Below are positions 1 to 6,423 of a stretch of DNA of 33,420 bases, piece by piece. The translations under genes were made by a program, and so were the position numbers. Under the pieces are notes generated by a model that did no database searches, was not told where the DNA came from, and saw only the letters and a list, made by a program, of their open reading frames with translations. The stretch is taken from IMG/VR virus record IMGVR_UViG_3300045934_000081, positions 1 through 33,420 of that record, one strand, 5' to 3'. This DNA comes from a virus. The stretch's first letter is position 1, and every line of letters begins with the position of its first letter.

Positions 1-174
1 GTGTCCGGGGCCTAGGCAGCTCCTGGCAAACAACCCCCCGGCTCATCAGGCTGCGCAGGTTGCGATATGGGGCGGCACCATTAAGGCCATGCAACCCTAC
101 AGGGTGGGGTGCTGGTACCAGCTCCTGACTCAGCACAGGCAGCCGGCAAGGCCCTTGCTGGTAGTTATGTTGCA
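1..174. other. Non-coding left end; candidate cos/packaging region
   Basis: No plausible gene is seen here. If the window closes as a circle, this stretch lies between the HNH gene and the terminase genes, where cos sites usually sit. It is GC-rich and has dyads: CCGGGG at 5-10 can pair with CCCCGG at 36-41, GCCTAGGC at 10-17 is a palindrome, and ACCCT/AGGGT (94-98/101-105) form a short inverted repeat. The word CAGCTCCTG recurs near 18 and 120. Calling it cos is inference from position and dyads only; the cut cannot be placed. Confidence 0.35.
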
Positions 175-588
175 TCATTCCTCGCTGTAGGTGCCATCAT
201 AGGGGCTGGGCTCATACGGCTCGGGGCTCAGCTCCTGCTCATGGACTGGGTAACCATCGAGGCCAGTAGCATGGGGCTCGGGCTTGTCGCCCTTGCCTCG
301 GTGCTGGGCCTGCTCGCGTGCGCTCTTGAGCTTGTGACAGTCGAGGCACAGGGGCTGCATGTTGCTGGGTATGTCATGGCCACCCATGTGCAGGGGCCTG
401 ATGTGGTCAAGCTCCTGGGCCTCGCGTACACAGTGCAAGGTACCGTCACCACCCTGCACATATCCTGCCTTGTCATGGGAGCATGTGCGAGCCCAGCACA
501 TACGGCATAGGGGCTCACGCAGTAGCATGCGCTTGCGCCTTGCTGCTGCTGCTCGGCCACGCTTACGGTGACTCAATGACTTAGCCAT
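175..588 (-). CDS. HNH endonuclease, packaging-associated
   Basis: This is a 137-residue HNH (His-Me finger) nuclease. A basic N-terminus (about residues 8-24, rich in Arg/Lys) precedes a zinc-binding Cys pair, C28 and C31. The HNH core follows: ELDHIRPLHMGG around 59-70, Asn76, and the second knuckle CLDCH (C81, C84, H85) with the typical KSARE ending. In many HK97-like phages an HNH protein encoded beside the terminase genes is needed with TerL for cos cleavage. The position at the end of the leftward gene string, next to TerS once the window is closed, fits that role. I chose the ATG at 588 because the family usually begins shortly before the basic stretch; the frame stays open to an ATG at 615. 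The C-terminal ~45 residues are acidic, Pro/Tyr-rich and probably disordered. Family call is firm; the packaging role is inferred. Confidence 0.85.
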   Translation of the reverse strand: MAKSLSHRKRGRAAAARRKRMLLREPLCRMCWARTCSHDKAGYVQGGDGTLHCVREAQELDHIRPLHMGGHDIPSNMQPLCLDCHKLKSAREQAQHRGKGDKPEPHATGLDGYPVHEQELSPEPYEPSPYDGTYSEE

Positions 589-857
589 GGTATGCAGTGG
601 TGCATGCGGGGGCACTGGGGTGCACCTGGGTGCAAATGCGCAGAGCTGCCCTGCTCTTGCTTCTGATTATGGGTGCATGCGGGTGCATCAGGGTGCAGCT
701 ATTGACTCGATGCTTTTTGGATTGCAGCATTCTTGCTGCCCCTGTACATGACATGAGCAGCGCCCTGGTCGGCGCCATGTAACAGCGCGTGTGAGCGCTG
801 ACGCGCAGCACGCTACTGACCTGAGCAGGGCGCATGTCGAGGCGCATAGATTCTAAG
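589..857. other. Gap between GT gene and HNH gene; repeats and hairpin
   Basis: I treat this stretch as mainly non-coding. It holds the two GGGTGCA triplet arrays (listed separately) and a hairpin at 783-800, where CAGCGC and GCGCTG flank a 6-base loop. A minus-strand frame runs from a GTG at 865 to a TAA at 581-583. It overlaps the stop upstream and the HNH start downstream, which is the overlap style of this genome. Its predicted 94 residues match nothing I know, and the downstream part is made of the heptamer repeats, which recur in a clearly intergenic place near 9.5 kb. A real small gene here cannot be excluded. Confidence 0.4.
608..697 (+). repeat. Two triplets of a GGGTGCA heptamer at 10-bp steps (left array)
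   Basis: GGGTGCA occurs at 618-624, 628-634, 671-677, 681-687 and 691-697, with a one-mismatch copy GGGGGCA at 608-614. This makes two groups of three. Units inside a group start exactly 10 bp apart, so all face one side of the helix. The groups are offset by 63 bp, and the ten bases before the second group are AT-rich (661-670). The same architecture in opposite orientation lies at 9514-9614. Likely binding sites for one multimeric protein: an origin iteron, an operator, or a terminase site. Confidence 0.85.
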
Positions 858-1613
858 CTAAGCACAGCGGCAAGCCTTCACCGTGTCACGCCACACAACG
901 TGCGCTTTCGCTGACAGCCCGAAACGGGTAACACGGTCCCACTGCTTACGCGAGCCTGCGAAAGTCCACAGCCTGGGCAGAGCAGGCCGGCGCCTGATGT
1001 CGCAGAGCTTCACCGCGTACTGATACACGCCATGGCTACGGTCAAGCAGCATAGGCGTGGGCGTTTGATGCGTATGACGCCACCAGCTAAGCCACGCCTG
1101 GTCACTGCCAATGATGTGCCTCGGGATAGCACGCACTGCGGCCAGCGTCATATTGTCCCAGGCACCCTGCAACACTCCGGGCTCACGCTGCCAAAGCACC
1201 GACGGGTTAAGCCTCGCTGACGCCGAGCGCAGGGCCTGCCATTTGATGGCCTCGGGCGGGCTCAACAGCGGCGACAAGTCGGCGACGGCCACGCTGTCCA
1301 TGTCAACTGACATGACCGGGCCGCTGACGCCGATGCTGTGCAGCCACTCAGCGTTGCACTGATTCATGCGCACCCAGCTGGCCATCGGCGTGCAGGGGCG
1401 TACCCCGCGCACACCAGCAAATGGGTCGGCAGGTAACTGCACCACGCCGTCGAGCAACGCCCGGCAGCATGCGTGTAGCTTCTGATCGGTCACGCACAGA
1501 ATGCGGCTGCCGTCAGGCAAGTGCTTGCGAAACAGGGCAGCCGATGCGTGCACGTCAGTCGATGTGTACACCGGGCGCCACCCGCGCCAGTACCATAGCA
1601 GCAGCGTCAGCAT
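858..1613 (-). CDS. Glycosyltransferase-like protein, GT-A type with DMD motif
   Basis: This 251-residue protein looks like a GT-A fold glycosyltransferase. It has a DxD metal/nucleotide-sugar motif (DMD, residues 104-106, in a hydrophobic strand followed by VADLSPLL) and a downstream IIGSDQAWLS motif (about 167-176). That motif resembles the acidic 'DQ' helix that follows the acceptor site in GT8-like enzymes. The gene two places upstream (1900-2730) has the same pair of motifs, LDMD...VADCEHLL and GSDQVLIS, so the two are probably divergent paralogues. Its start overlaps the stop of the preceding small gene by 7 bases (ATGCTGA). It is the last enzyme of the sugar island. No membrane segment or signal peptide is evident, so it should act in the cytoplasm. 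Donor and acceptor are unknown; host surface sugar, virion protein or DNA are all possible. Confidence 0.65.
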   Translation of the reverse strand: MLTLLLWYWRGWRPVYTSTDVHASAALFRKHLPDGSRILCVTDQKLHACCRALLDGVVQLPADPFAGVRGVRPCTPMASWVRMNQCNAEWLHSIGVSGPVMSVDMDSVAVADLSPLLSPPEAIKWQALRSASARLNPSVLWQREPGVLQGAWDNMTLAAVRAIPRHIIGSDQAWLSWWRHTHQTPTPMLLDRSHGVYQYAVKLCDIRRRPALPRLWTFAGSRKQWDRVTRFGLSAKAHVVWRDTVKACRCA

Positions 1614-1894
1614 AGCGGTCGGCCGTCATAGCGGTTGTGCAGCTCGACCAGCACGCCTTCGCGTATCACGCTCGGCAGCATGAAGCCCTGGTCAATCATG
1701 TGGGCCACCGCGTCGAATGCCTTTCGAGCTTCATCATAGGTCGGGTACAGCAACGGAATAAATTTCACGCTGCCGTCGGGGTTTGTGCTGTCGGTGACAA
1801 TCGGGCGCCTGGTCTCATGGTCAACCTGCCACAGCAAGCCCCAGCGACCGCATGGCGTGCGGCTCACGCACATGCAGACAAGTATGCTGTCCAT
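1607..1894 (-). CDS. Small hypothetical protein between two glycosyltransferases
   Basis: I do not recognise this 95-residue protein. Its N-terminus contains several Cys residues (MDSILVCMCVSRTPC), then a beta-rich stretch with GRWGLLWQVDHETRRP, then a predicted helix around YDEARKAFDAVAHMIDQGF. This could be a small alpha/beta domain. It lies between the two DMD-type glycosyltransferase genes and overlaps the start of the downstream one by 7 bases, so translation of the pair is probably coupled. The start is uncertain: the frame is open to a GTG at 1918, but the ATG at 1894 begins the Cys-rich stretch directly; neither has a strong ribosome binding site. It may partner or regulate the flanking enzymes; that is inference from position only. 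Confidence 0.55.
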   Translation of the reverse strand: MDSILVCMCVSRTPCGRWGLLWQVDHETRRPIVTDSTNPDGSVKFIPLLYPTYDEARKAFDAVAHMIDQGFMLPSVIREGVLVELHNRYDGRPLC

Positions 1895-1899
1895 GATGC

Positions 1900-2730
1900 T
1901 CAGCGAGTGACTAGCCACGGGTGCAGGCGCCTTGCTTTGTCAGTCCATGGTTGACACCCGGCACTAAACTGCACCAGGGCCGCGGTGTCAGGCAGCGCGG
2001 TGGTCTCCAGCGTGCCGCGGCGGTACACAGGCAGCTCACGCGCGCGCCATATTCCGGCCGTGTGGTGCCAAGTCGGCACGCCTTTGCCCAGGTACTGGCT
2101 GATGAGCACCTGGTCGCTGCCGGGGCGACGGTTTTGCGGGCGCCCATGTTCGCGCAGCTCTGCGGTGAAATCGGCCCACAGGTCGGGCACGCTGCCTGGT
2201 GTAAGCAGCATCATGCCGCCCGAGTAGGTGCTGAAAGTCCGATGCCAGCGTGACGCATCGGGGCGGCACTGTCCCGACATGAGCACCACCGGGGCAGTCT
2301 CATACCTGCCTCGCAGTAGGTGCTCGCAGTCGGCGACTGGCGCACAGTCCATATCTAGTTGCAGCACACGCTCAGGCAGCTCATGCATGCGCAGCGTGAT
2401 CGCAAAGGCCCGAGACCACGCCCACAGGCGCACGTAACACGGCGGGAATGACTGCCACACGCGGGGCCGCGCGGGGTCAACCATGCCCCACATGTGTGGC
2501 GGCACGCGCGGAGCTATGGCGAGCACTCGCGCCGGCTTGTGCTCGGCGCTCGCCATTCGCATGTGCAACGTCAGCAGCATGTCATAAATGTAGTCGCGCC
2601 GGCCGGGCTCGGTGAGCACCACAAACGCATGCGGTGGGAAGTACCGCGCGCAGCGCGCCATCAGCGCAGCAAGGCCGTCGGTGGGGTAAGCGCCCCAGCA
2701 CCACACCACAATGCACAGCTCGGGCGTCAC
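1900..2730 (-). CDS. Glycosyltransferase-like protein, GT-A type, paralogue of the 858-1613 product
   Basis: This 276-residue protein is a second GT-A type glycosyltransferase. The N-terminal IVVWCWGAYPTDGL stretch and the VVLTEP strand look like the start of a nucleotide-sugar binding fold. The DxD motif is DMD at about 126-128 (LQLDMDCAPVADCEHLL). A Gly-rich turn, YSGGMMLLTPGS near 169-180, matches the acceptor-side 'GG.m..' element of many GT8/GT32-like enzymes, and GSDQVLISQYLG lies at about 204-215. A conserved-looking HHTAGIW follows. I chose the GTG at 2730 because it forms a GTGA overlap with the TGA of the preceding gene, the usual junction here; a GTG at 2739 is also open. Together with the 858-1613 and 4795-5526 products it makes a three-glycosyltransferase island. 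Substrates cannot be read from sequence. Confidence 0.7.
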   Translation of the reverse strand: MTPELCIVVWCWGAYPTDGLAALMARCARYFPPHAFVVLTEPGRRDYIYDMLLTLHMRMASAEHKPARVLAIAPRVPPHMWGMVDPARPRVWQSFPPCYVRLWAWSRAFAITLRMHELPERVLQLDMDCAPVADCEHLLRGRYETAPVVLMSGQCRPDASRWHRTFSTYSGGMMLLTPGSVPDLWADFTAELREHGRPQNRRPGSDQVLISQYLGKGVPTWHHTAGIWRARELPVYRRGTLETTALPDTAALVQFSAGCQPWTDKARRLHPWLVTR

Positions 2731-3044
2731 AGCGGCCACCGCTCACCGCGTATGCCGTATTGCAGCTTGGCTCTGTCGCGTGCGTGCTCAATCGAGTCGG
2801 CCCATATCTCGCGCCAGGCTGCGCCCCATGGGGCCTTAAAGCCACCTTGCACAACAAAATAGCCGTAGGCTTTCACAAACCACGCGGCGCCATTCCAATG
2901 CACCATGTAGCGCTCGCCCTGCGTGAGCTTGTGGCAGCCTGGGTGTCTAAATGAGCTGCGCGTATTTCCCATTGCGCCGGCAGCGTCGGTGTACGCCAGC
3001 GGCAGCTCGCACAGCACGCACAGGTCAGGGGTGCGCTTCGCCAC
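2727..3044 (-). CDS. Hypothetical protein with possible zinc knuckle
   Basis: This 105-residue protein is unknown to me. It opens with a CVLCE pair (C9, C12) followed about 24 residues later by HPGCH (His and Cys), which together could bind one zinc. Its second half is aromatic and mixed alpha/beta (GERYMVHWNGAAWFVKAYGYFVV), ending in a basic helix near SIEHARDRAKLQYG. The start is a GTG at 3044 with an AGG element seven bases upstream, and the stop overlaps the next start as GTGA. It sits between the methyltransferase and a glycosyltransferase in the accessory island. It could be a small binding or adaptor protein; I would not assign a function. Confidence 0.6.
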   Translation of the reverse strand: MAKRTPDLCVLCELPLAYTDAAGAMGNTRSSFRHPGCHKLTQGERYMVHWNGAAWFVKAYGYFVVQGGFKAPWGAAWREIWADSIEHARDRAKLQYGIRGERWPL

Positions 3045-3050
3045 GTTTGC

Positions 3051-3728
3051 CTACTTTCGCCGACTCAGCCATGTGCGCTTGCCCGTCATGCAGCGTTTGC
3101 GGCTCGGTCTCACCAGCCATGACGTGTCGCGGAATACGCGGTCAGGGCAGCAAAACACTTCATGCACTGCGCGTATGACACCATAGCCGCGGCTCTGCGC
3201 AGTCGAAAAGTCATAGTCATGCCCTGCCATGATGCCGCCGCGTTTCAGTTTCGGCAGCCACGCTAGAATGTCCGCGCGCACCGATTTGTAATCGTGCGCC
3301 GCGTCGATGTACACCAGGTCAAGTGAATGGTCAGGGCAATCGGTGGCAGCCTTTACGGTGTCCTCTTTGCGCAAGTCTAAATGCCACATGGGCGGGTATA
3401 TCGACAGCGGCGCATCGACGCCGATGCCCTCCAGGTGCCGCTCGCGAATCAGGCGCATGCGCTCGCGAAAGGCCAGCTCCGCGCTGTTGTAGTCTCGCCA
3501 GTCATTATTTTTGCGGTGTCGGCCGGTCATACTGCGCCAAGCATCGACAGCGATGAGCGTGCTGGGCGCGAGCATGGCAATAAAAATCGCAGTTGACTCA
3601 CCAGCCCACACGCCAAGCTCGGCCATGCGCTCGACTTGCCCGTGGGTGTCATTGATGTACTCGCACAGCTCACGCAGGCCAACATCGGCAGCGCTGCCGC
3701 GCGCACGCATTTTGTGTGGTTCGCTCAT
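3051..3728 (-). CDS. Class I SAM-dependent methyltransferase (TylF / Methyltransf_24-like)
   Basis: This 225-residue protein has the elements of a Rossmann-fold methyltransferase of the type that O-methylates sugars. Motif I is ELGVWAGES at 37-45. The acidic strand end is IAVDAW around 59-64. The family signature LVYIDAAHDYKSVRADILAW spans about 138-157, followed by LKRGGIMAGHDYD (161-173), which supplies the metal-binding/catalytic acid and His region in TylF-like enzymes. It begins at an ATG at 3728; a TAGGAAA element overlaps the stop of the upstream PRTase gene. Genes of this class are common in host glycan clusters and in phage islands with glycosyltransferases, so methylation of a sugar made or attached by the neighbours is the best guess. 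DNA methylation is unlikely: no target recognition domain or NPPY/PC motif is seen. Confidence 0.8.
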   Translation of the reverse strand: MSEPHKMRARGSAADVGLRELCEYINDTHGQVERMAELGVWAGESTAIFIAMLAPSTLIAVDAWRSMTGRHRKNNDWRDYNSAELAFRERMRLIRERHLEGIGVDAPLSIYPPMWHLDLRKEDTVKAATDCPDHSLDLVYIDAAHDYKSVRADILAWLPKLKRGGIMAGHDYDFSTAQSRGYGVIRAVHEVFCCPDRVFRDTSWLVRPSRKRCMTGKRTWLSRRK

Positions 3729-3740
3729 GGGTCACTTTTC

Positions 3741-4577
3741 CTAGCCGCGCGGCCTGCCGCCGGCATACAGTCGCCAGTCAGCAGTGCAAAGCACGGGAAT
3801 GCCAGCAGCCGTGCTGATGTCGGCTGACTGGTCGGCCTCGGACTCAACAAACCAAAGCGCGCCGAGCGCTTTGGCCACCGATGACTTGTGCCCCACAACG
3901 CCCCCGACCGTGGCGTGGGCATCCTTGTCGGTGGGCATCATGTGCAGCGTGCGAGTCGGTATGCCCCACCTGCGCAGCCACGCCAGCGTCGCCGCCCGGT
4001 ACTTTTCCCGGCGCCCCGTCGCTATCGCGAGCGGTGCGTATGTCGGCACCACTAGCGGCACGGCGTCAAGCTCATCAATGGCCGCGCCCATTGGGAATAG
4101 CACGCCATCCATGTCGAGCACGGCTTGCTCAAGTCTGCGCTGGTGCGCCCAATTCCACGCGAATGCTGCGTAACGTGGAATGACGCGGGCGTACAGCAAG
4201 CCGGGAAACAGGCCGGGCGTGTCGGCCCGCACGTAGGCAGCCGCGAAGCGCACGGGCCTGTGCGGTCCCGAGTCTTTGACACGGCGCATGAGCTGCCGCA
4301 GCGTTGCGCCGGTAAGCACTGAATCCTCAATGACCACAACGTGGCCAGGTCCCATGCCGCGGCTGCCTCGCCGCAGCGGCTCAACGCTGTCGCCGCGCCA
4401 CAGCCATGGCAAGGGCAGCAGGTGCTTATTTAGGTGCAGTGCCAGCATGTTGGCGAGCAGGAGACCGCTGCGAGGCACACCGATGAATGCGGCAGCCTCG
4501 CGCAGCACTGGCTCGCGCATTGCCCATTCGGCCATATCGTCAGCAGCCTGCGCGTAGCTTACCCAGTGCATGCTCAC
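3741..4577 (-). CDS. Phosphoribosyltransferase-HAD phosphatase fusion
   Basis: This 278-residue protein joins two enzyme domains. The N-terminal half is a type I phosphoribosyltransferase: IGVPRSGLLLANMLA (32-46) looks like the pyrophosphate loop, and VVIEDSVLTGATL (81-93) is the PRPP-binding signature with two acidic residues and TGxT. The C-terminal half is HAD-like: VLDMDGVLF (153-161) is motif I with the nucleophile and acid/base aspartates, AIATGR (184-189) is motif II, K231 is the likely motif III lysine, and FVESEAD (243-249) the acidic motif IV. The start GTG at 4577 forms a GTGA overlap with the preceding gene; an ATG lies two codons inside. A PRTase coupled to a phosphatase could make or salvage a nucleotide, or build an activated sugar. 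Its place between a methyltransferase and a GT25 gene favours the sugar/nucleotide precursor idea, but this is inference. Confidence 0.75.
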   Translation of the reverse strand: MSMHWVSYAQAADDMAEWAMREPVLREAAAFIGVPRSGLLLANMLALHLNKHLLPLPWLWRGDSVEPLRRGSRGMGPGHVVVIEDSVLTGATLRQLMRRVKDSGPHRPVRFAAAYVRADTPGLFPGLLYARVIPRYAAFAWNWAHQRRLEQAVLDMDGVLFPMGAAIDELDAVPLVVPTYAPLAIATGRREKYRAATLAWLRRWGIPTRTLHMMPTDKDAHATVGGVVGHKSSVAKALGALWFVESEADQSADISTAAGIPVLCTADWRLYAGGRPRG

Positions 4578-4798
4578 TTTTTCCGCGGCCCGTATTCAAG
4601 CTCAAGCAGCAGGTCGATGAAGTGCCGCGCCTTGAGCAAGTCAGCCCGGCCGCCTTTGCGTCGGTGCCGGTGCACGTATTTGATTATGCAGCCCTCGCAA
4701 AAGCCCATTCCGTTGCTGACGATAAACTCTACCGGCTGAATGCCCGCGAGCTTGTAATGCTTGCCACCGACTTGGGTGCGCAGCGCGCTGCGCTTCAT
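4574..4798 (-). CDS. DUF3310 family protein
   Basis: This 74-residue protein matches the common phage family DUF3310. The hallmarks are VGGKHYKLAGIQPVEF near 10-25, FCEGCIIKYVHRHRRKGG near 33-50, and a DLLKARHFIDLLLEL helix at the end. The family occurs in many tailed phages and is sometimes annotated as a nucleotide kinase-like protein on weak grounds; its function is not established. Lys- and Arg-rich helices suggest nucleic-acid or nucleotide contact. I chose the ATG at 4798, which forms an ATGA overlap with the GT25 stop; the frame is open three codons further to 4807. The stop overlaps the PRTase-HAD start as GTGA, so the three genes are probably translationally coupled. Confidence 0.8.
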   Translation of the reverse strand: MKRSALRTQVGGKHYKLAGIQPVEFIVSNGMGFCEGCIIKYVHRHRRKGGRADLLKARHFIDLLLELEYGPRKK

Positions 4799-5526
4799 TC
4801 CTTCCACCGCACGTTAGGATTTGTCCGCGCTACGCCCCAGCCGGGCCTCGCCCTAAACGTGGTGCCGCTGCGGTCACTGCGGCCCACACGCTGATGTGCT
4901 AGCCAGCGGTGCCGCGGGCAAACCGCTCGCACCCGACCGCATGCCATAGCGCTGGCCACCACCTGGTCCTTGTTTTGCTTTCGGCCGGTGCGCCCAAGCT
5001 CACGCACGTAATTGAAATCATGCAGCAGCTCTGAGACTGCTGCGAGGCCGGCGCGGGTGAGTAGCCACGCATGGTGCATGGTGGTGTCGGTGCACACGTA
5101 AAAGCCCGGCGCAACGTCGCGCGGCTTTGCTTTGTGGTTGCCGCCGAGCATGAATACGTGGGGCACGTCACTGAGCTGCCCAAGCTCCAGCGCTTGCAGC
5201 ACTGCGCGCAAAAATTGCACGGTGCCTAGCACAAACGTCGAGTCAAACACTATGTCATCCTCAAGGATTAGCAGAGCGTCGGCGCGCTCGGCAAGTGCTC
5301 GGTCAATCTCACGCAGCTGCGTCATGTAGCATGACCAGCTGTGCTGCGTCAGGTCGATGCCGACGGGGGCGTGACAGTTTCGCGGCGGCATGCCCGTGAC
5401 GTATTCGGGCCGGCCGATTATTTCATGTATCGCGCGGTCACGTTGCAGCTGCTGCTCGAATAGCGCCCGGCGCATTCTCGCGTGCGGCATGGTCACAAAG
5501 ACTGTGCGCACTGGCAGTGTGGGCAT
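4795..5526 (-). CDS. Glycosyltransferase family 25-like protein
   Basis: This 243-residue protein resembles GT25 enzymes, such as LPS galactosyltransferases. It starts with a strand typical of the family (RTVFVTMPHARMRR, 7-20), followed by a GIDLTQHSWSCYMTQL segment (57-71) in the place where GT25 members have a conserved 'G..GC..SH...' stretch. LLILEDDIVF (85-94) carries the acidic motif. HHAWLLTRAGL (151-161) matches the 'ayliskkgA' segment of the family, and KDQVVASAM the late acidic helix. The ATG at 5526 overlaps the stop of the upstream membrane-protein gene as TGATG; an ATG nine bases upstream lacks a ribosome binding site. Likely cytoplasmic, adding a sugar to a host lipid-linked glycan or to a phage component. 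It is first of the sugar island in transcription order. Confidence 0.7.
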   Translation of the reverse strand: MPTLPVRTVFVTMPHARMRRALFEQQLQRDRAIHEIIGRPEYVTGMPPRNCHAPVGIDLTQHSWSCYMTQLREIDRALAERADALLILEDDIVFDSTFVLGTVQFLRAVLQALELGQLSDVPHVFMLGGNHKAKPRDVAPGFYVCTDTTMHHAWLLTRAGLAAVSELLHDFNYVRELGRTGRKQNKDQVVASAMACGRVRAVCPRHRWLAHQRVGRSDRSGTTFRARPGWGVARTNPNVRWKE

Positions 5527-5723
5527 CAGCTCCATGCGCGCAGCCACATGGTGATAAGGCCGCCGACGCTGCCGGCTATCGACACCAGGCTGGCGATTAG
5601 CACAACTGCGAGCCACAGGCTGCGGCGCCTTCGCGCTGCACGCTTCGGCGTCAGGTCCTCATGCGGGTTATAGCCGGTGCGCAGCACTAGAACATTGCCG
5701 CGCGGTGCGTCATGTCGGGTCAT
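5526..5723 (-). CDS. Small single-pass membrane protein
   Basis: This 65-residue protein has a basic N-terminal half ending in KRAARRRRS and one clear membrane segment, LWLAVVLIASLVSIAGSVGGLITMWL (about 37-62). The positive-inside rule puts the N-terminus in the cytoplasm. The gene has a strong ribosome binding site: AGGAGACCCCGACC directly precedes the ATG at 5723, a leader that recurs almost unchanged before the starts at 8270 and 24154. It overlaps the GT25 gene by one base (TGATG). It could anchor the glycosyltransferases at the membrane, in the manner of small proteins of phage serotype-conversion cassettes, but there is no sequence evidence for this and I do not recognise the family. 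Confidence 0.65.
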   Translation of the reverse strand: MTRHDAPRGNVLVLRTGYNPHEDLTPKRAARRRRSLWLAVVLIASLVSIAGSVGGLITMWLRAWS

Positions 5724-5788
5724 GGTCGGGGTCTCCTGCTTGGCCTAGTTGATTTCACCCAAGTGTATGCCCAGGGCATGGGGCGTGT

Positions 5789-6034
5789 CTAGCAGGGGCA
5801 TGGCACGGGGCACCCGCAGTGCCGGCACCGTTGCCGGCGCTCATCGGGTATAGGCTCGGGCTTGGGACGATTGACCAGGCGCACGATTATGTGCGAGGCG
5901 TCAGCACGGTGGGCGTGCTCGGGTAGGAAAAGAAAAGCCCGGTCAGGGTCGGCACTCATGGCGACCAGCGCAAGCGTGTCGCCGATTTCCTTGCCGCAGC
6001 AGTAGCAGCGAGGCAGCATGGTTGTGGTTTTCAT
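5789..6034 (-). CDS. Small Cys-rich, probably zinc-binding protein
   Basis: This 81-residue protein carries two cysteine clusters: CYCCGKE near residues 10-16 and CRHCGCPVPCPC at the very C-terminus (70-81). Between them is a hydrophobic/aromatic stretch (RAFLFLPEHAHRADASHIIVRLVN) with His residues. The spacing CxxC...CxxC suggests one zinc ribbon-like site, perhaps two. The ATG at 6034 overlaps the stop of the preceding 57-residue gene (ATGA). The family is unknown to me. It belongs to a run of small genes downstream of the integrase that look like accessory or early host-interaction genes. Confidence 0.65.
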   Translation of the reverse strand: MKTTTMLPRCYCCGKEIGDTLALVAMSADPDRAFLFLPEHAHRADASHIIVRLVNRPKPEPIPDERRQRCRHCGCPVPCPC

Positions 6035-6204
6035 TGTTTATTAGGGGTGCCTGTCGCTGCCTTCGTCCTATGCTTACTTGCTGTCCTAGTGAGCTTTGAC
6101 GCCATTCGGCGCAAGGCTTTTGCGGTTGCCACGTCGGTCGGGGTTTTTGGAATCTTCAACCACCATTCAATATATGATTTTAGTATGTCCCGTGCGTGGC
6201 TCAT
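6031..6204 (-). CDS. 57-residue basic hypothetical protein
   Basis: Reading the minus strand from the ATG at 6204 gives an open frame of 57 codons ending in TGA at 6031-6033. The protein starts MSHARDILKSYIEWWLKIP and ends in a Lys/Arg/Thr-rich tail (pI clearly basic). Its ATG directly follows the TAA of the upstream gene, and its stop overlaps the next ATG as ATGA, which are the junction types used all along this genome. No other frame on either strand fits the gap as well. The coding sequence is richer in A than its neighbours. The helix-forming N-terminus with WW could bind a protein partner; function is unknown. Confidence 0.65.
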   Translation of the reverse strand: MSHARDILKSYIEWWLKIPKTPTDVATAKALRRMASKLTRTASKHRTKAATGTPNKQ

Positions 6205-6423
6205 TTACTTTGCCTCTTTTGTCTCAAGCGTGATGTGCTCGCACTCGCCGACGCGCAGCGCGCGCAGCCGGGTGCTGGTGGTGTTGCCGCGCAGCTCAAT
6301 CTCATCGCACACCAGGCCCTCGGCCCGGCGCCGTGCGAATTCCGCGCAGCTTTCATTTCGCTGGCTGTGCGGCTGCTTGCAGCTGCGGCATATCGTTCGG
6401 CGTTCAAGTGTTCGCGGTGACAT
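6205..6423 (-). CDS. Small Cys-containing protein, possible zinc finger
   Basis: This 72-residue protein contains CRSCKQ (C12, C15) and further cysteines at 26 and 39, which could form a small zinc site, within a basic Arg-rich first half (RRTICRSC..., FARRRAEGLVCDE). The second half reads as beta strands. I take the ATG at 6423, nine bases after the stop of the upstream membrane-protein gene; the frame is open to 6465 but that start would lie inside the upstream gene. Its TAA is followed immediately by the next ATG. Function is not recognisable; nucleic-acid binding is possible. Confidence 0.6.
   Translation of the reverse strand: MSPRTLERRTICRSCKQPHSQRNESCAEFARRRAEGLVCDEIELRGNTTSTRLRALRVGECEHITLETKEAK

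Noticed and set aside
109-510. Plus-strand frame with hydrophobic stretches opposite the HNH gene
   Set aside because: The HNH motif set on the minus strand is unmistakable; the hydrophobic look comes from its reverse complement.
581-865. Minus-strand 94-codon frame between GT and HNH genes
   Set aside because: Junction overlaps look genuine, but the product has no recognisable feature and half of it is made of the heptamer arrays; kept only as a possibility.
3051-3728. DNA methyltransferase giving restriction protection
   Set aside because: No NPPY/DPPY or PC-loop motif and no target recognition domain; the motif set is that of small-molecule/sugar methyltransferases.
858-5526. DNA base hypermodification pathway
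   Set aside because: No thymidylate synthase homologue, hydroxymethylase or base kinase is seen; retained only as a less likely target for the glycosyltransferases.
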